Source: Leptasterias polaris
Taxonomy: Eukaryota > Echinodermata > Asteroidea > Forcipulatida > Asteriidae
Direction of reading: 5' to 3'
Assembly: GCA_037783415.1 (NCBI GenBank)
Contig: JAZGTN010000087.1
Span: forward strand, 2,108,001 to 2,172,000
Length of the DNA: 64,000 nucleotides
In this document: piece by piece, positions 61,926 through 64,000 of the stretch
Layout: every line of letters begins with the position of its first letter
Position numbering within the stretch: the first letter of the stretch is position 1
Notes under the pieces: generated by a model
Database searches by the model: none
What the model saw: only the letters and a program-made list of their open reading frames with translations
Told to the model about the DNA's origin: nothing
Translations under genes and position numbers: made by a program

Positions 61926-63091
61926 CGAAACAATTAGGTTTCCCCCAGCAGTACCACACAATTTAATTGACTGATTTCATTGCAAGGTGTACACAAGCAT
62001 GGGTCGGTGAATACCCCACCAAACATCCCATGGTCCAAGACAACAATACGTTACGTAAACGCCACTCCTGAAAAAAATAAGCTTATCAAAACGCAAACGA
62101 ATTTACAATTTTTCAAATCATTTCCGCGCAGCATTACGGTCCCTTTTCCCTCATGATGTACCAACAAACCCAAATTTTGAGGTATCAATCCCAACCATAC
62201 AAGTGTTATAAAGGAAAAGCCCTTAAAAAGCTGGGGTAGAATACGAAAAAATTTGTAGAATTTTACGACTTCACAAGATGGGCTGGAGCAACGGGTTGGT
62301 GTTTGCGTTGCCACACGGAGGGACACGCTGAAGAGGCCTTTGGTGTGTTTTGACGGCACTAAAATAGACGCTGCCGCACACATACCACACATTCATACAG
62401 TGTACCAAAACGATGCTTATCTGTGGGATTTTTTACGAGTGATTGTTTTGTACGGGTGTACGGTTGAAAATGAAGGCCGAACATTATTATGTGCAGATTC
62501 ATTTCACATCTTTATCAGATTCACATTACTCTGACATTCTTTTGTCAAAGGGGTGGCCACAGCGTCCAGTAAGATGCGGTCAGGTCTTGATGAGATATCT
62601 TTGAACTTTTGTCCTGCATAACTTCTTGTACCCCCTAAAAGTATAGACCATGTGACCTATGACATCACAATATTTACAAAAGAGCCCCAATGGAGCCTAT
62701 AGCCTTCCTGCAGGCATAATTTGTACACTGGAAGAAAACATAAAGTATTGCATTCATGTAGATTGCGCTGTTTGATTTGTTATCAACTTTTGATATGATG
62801 AAGAAAGCGAGCACATCTCAAAACTTGTTCTAACAAAATTTGCTCAACTGTTTCTGTTATAACTCGTGAATTTATATGGAAACTATGACACAAAACTAAA
62901 ATTTCCCATACGGACCAAAGTAGTATTTTGCCTTCCAGAATTTCAAAGGGCAACTTTTTTGTGAACACACGTTAAATGGCTTAATCTACTCTCTGGTTCC
63001 CTCTTGCTAACCAGCTACACAGTGGCCATCATTGGATAACAAACACCAAGTATTTTCTGTCAAAGACAATTGTACAGAGTTTGCTTTGATT

Positions 63092-63115
63092 AAAAATAAA
63101 ATAAAATAAAATAAA
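63092..63115 (+). repeat. AAAAT-type microsatellite
   Basis: About four to five units of a TAAAA pentamer in the Cdx upstream region. Confidence 0.85.
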
Positions 63116-63289
63116 TCTGAAATGTCACTGGTCCATCTATACCCTTAATGATCCGCTAGAGAAATATTTGTGCGTGAAATAGACCTATACCTGTCAAGTT
63201 GAAATAATTCAGAGACTCCTTCAGCCATCATTGCTTATTTCGATATCCACAATCGAAATAAGCGTAATTAGAGTGCCTTAACTTACACG

Positions 63290-63596
63290 GTTATAGGAGC
63301 ACCTGAGAGCTTCTGGCAGTATAAAACATTTTGAGAAACGACTTCCTCTGAAGTAATGTAGTTTTTGAGAAGGAGGTAATTTTACCCTAAAATATTTGAA
63401 TCTTAGAAAGGCTTAAGTCGTTCTCAGGCACTTGAAAGCACACAATGTGCAACATGTTTTTTTCTTTCATTATTTTCTTGCAACTTCGACGACCATTGAG
63501 CCCAAATTTTCACAGGTTTGTTATTTTATGCATAATGTTTGGATACACCAAGTGAGAATACTGGTCTTTGACAATTACAAAACGTATATTCTGCCT
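63290..63596. mobile_element. TTAA-flanked MITE, family A, inverted partial copy
   Basis: In opposite orientation to the 25.2-kb and 50.7-kb copies, it shares the internal segments and ends CTGCCT followed by TTAA at 63597-63600. The left terminus is degraded, so the start is approximate. Confidence 0.6.
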
Positions 63597-64000
63597 TTAA
63601 ATATTCACCCACAAATAAACCACTTTGCTGGTTTCACTTATAAGACTGTACTATACCGAATGGGATGAACCTTTTCACTGGAGGGTGGCCTTACAGCAGT
63701 AAGATGAATCTTAGTGCTTAGTGAAATTGTGCCCTAAACTCTCCCGCGAGTATGTAGGGTGGGGATTTATATTCCTCCCCATCTTGGGGGACAGGTCAAT
63801 GAGCCCTACCTTATCCCTCAGAATCATGGTCGTATGAGGACTCGTTGGTTGGTGAGGGGTCGACAGGGAGGTTGATTTGCCCGAAAATTGTACACAGATC
63901 AAAACCTATACAAGTACCACTTTCTGGTACCGGGTATAAGAAGTACTTTTTGCTTTCTCTGTCTATGCCCAAATTGTCCTCACTGTTTTGCCTGAATTTG

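Larger units (their letters stand above)
61435..64000 (-). promoter_or_regulatory. Cdx upstream region
   Basis: This is the region 5' of Cdx. It holds a cluster of TATA-like, octamer and CAAAG motifs at 61851-61925, a poly-G run at 61801-61809, an AAAAT-type microsatellite at 63092-63115 and a TTAA-element copy at about 63290-63596. No gene was recognised to the window edge. Confidence 0.5.

Overview
The window is animal genomic DNA from the ParaHox homeobox cluster, most likely of an echinoderm and probably a sea star. Two homeobox genes can be reconstructed exon by exon. Xlox (the Pdx1 orthologue) is on the + strand: exon 1 at 704-1295 and exon 2 at 31627-32084, giving a 349-residue protein. 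Cdx (caudal) is on the - strand: exon 1 at 60957-61434, exon 2 at 53229-53374 and exon 3 at 51403-51765, giving a 328-residue protein. The two genes are convergent (tail to tail), the arrangement known for Xlox and Cdx in chordate ParaHox clusters. No other gene is visible between them. The third member, Gsx, would be expected left of base 1 and is not in the window. Established knowledge: sea urchins have dispersed ParaHox genes, while sea stars and hemichordates retain a cluster. Together with the low GC content and repeats of echinoderm type, this points to a sea star; a hemichordate cannot be excluded.

Layout. 1-703 is the Xlox upstream region and 5' UTR, with a TATA-like motif and three GACGTCA sites. 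1296-31626 is one 30.3-kb Xlox intron. 32085-51402 is the 19.3-kb gene-free interval between the two 3' ends. 51766-53228 and 53375-60956 are the two Cdx introns. 61435-64000 is the Cdx upstream region, with a TATA-like motif, an octamer and TCF-like sites about 450 bp before the start codon.

Most of the noncoding DNA that I can classify is repeats. There are many short non-autonomous elements with terminal inverted repeats: a TTAA-flanked superfamily, a GGGCCC-ended family, a family with TTTTCGAAA-type ends, an AATAGACC-ended family and several foldbacks. There are three kinds of tRNA-headed SINE (Leu-like, Asn-like and one unassigned), truncated LINE 3' ends, a 79-bp CAA/CAG minisatellite, a 123-bp dimeric satellite inside Cdx intron 1 and many poly-G/poly-C tracts.

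The most distinctive noncoding signal is a repeat family rich in GGGTCA/TGACCC half-sites. It supplies five perfect GGTCAnnnTGACC palindromes (the vertebrate estrogen-response-element core) near the Xlox 3' half and the intergenic region. A second notable site is a 19-bp palindrome of two full CRE octamers in the Xlox intron. By family knowledge, Xlox and Cdx are sequence-specific transcription factors that pattern the mid and posterior gut. Nothing here suggests protein-coding genes other than these two.
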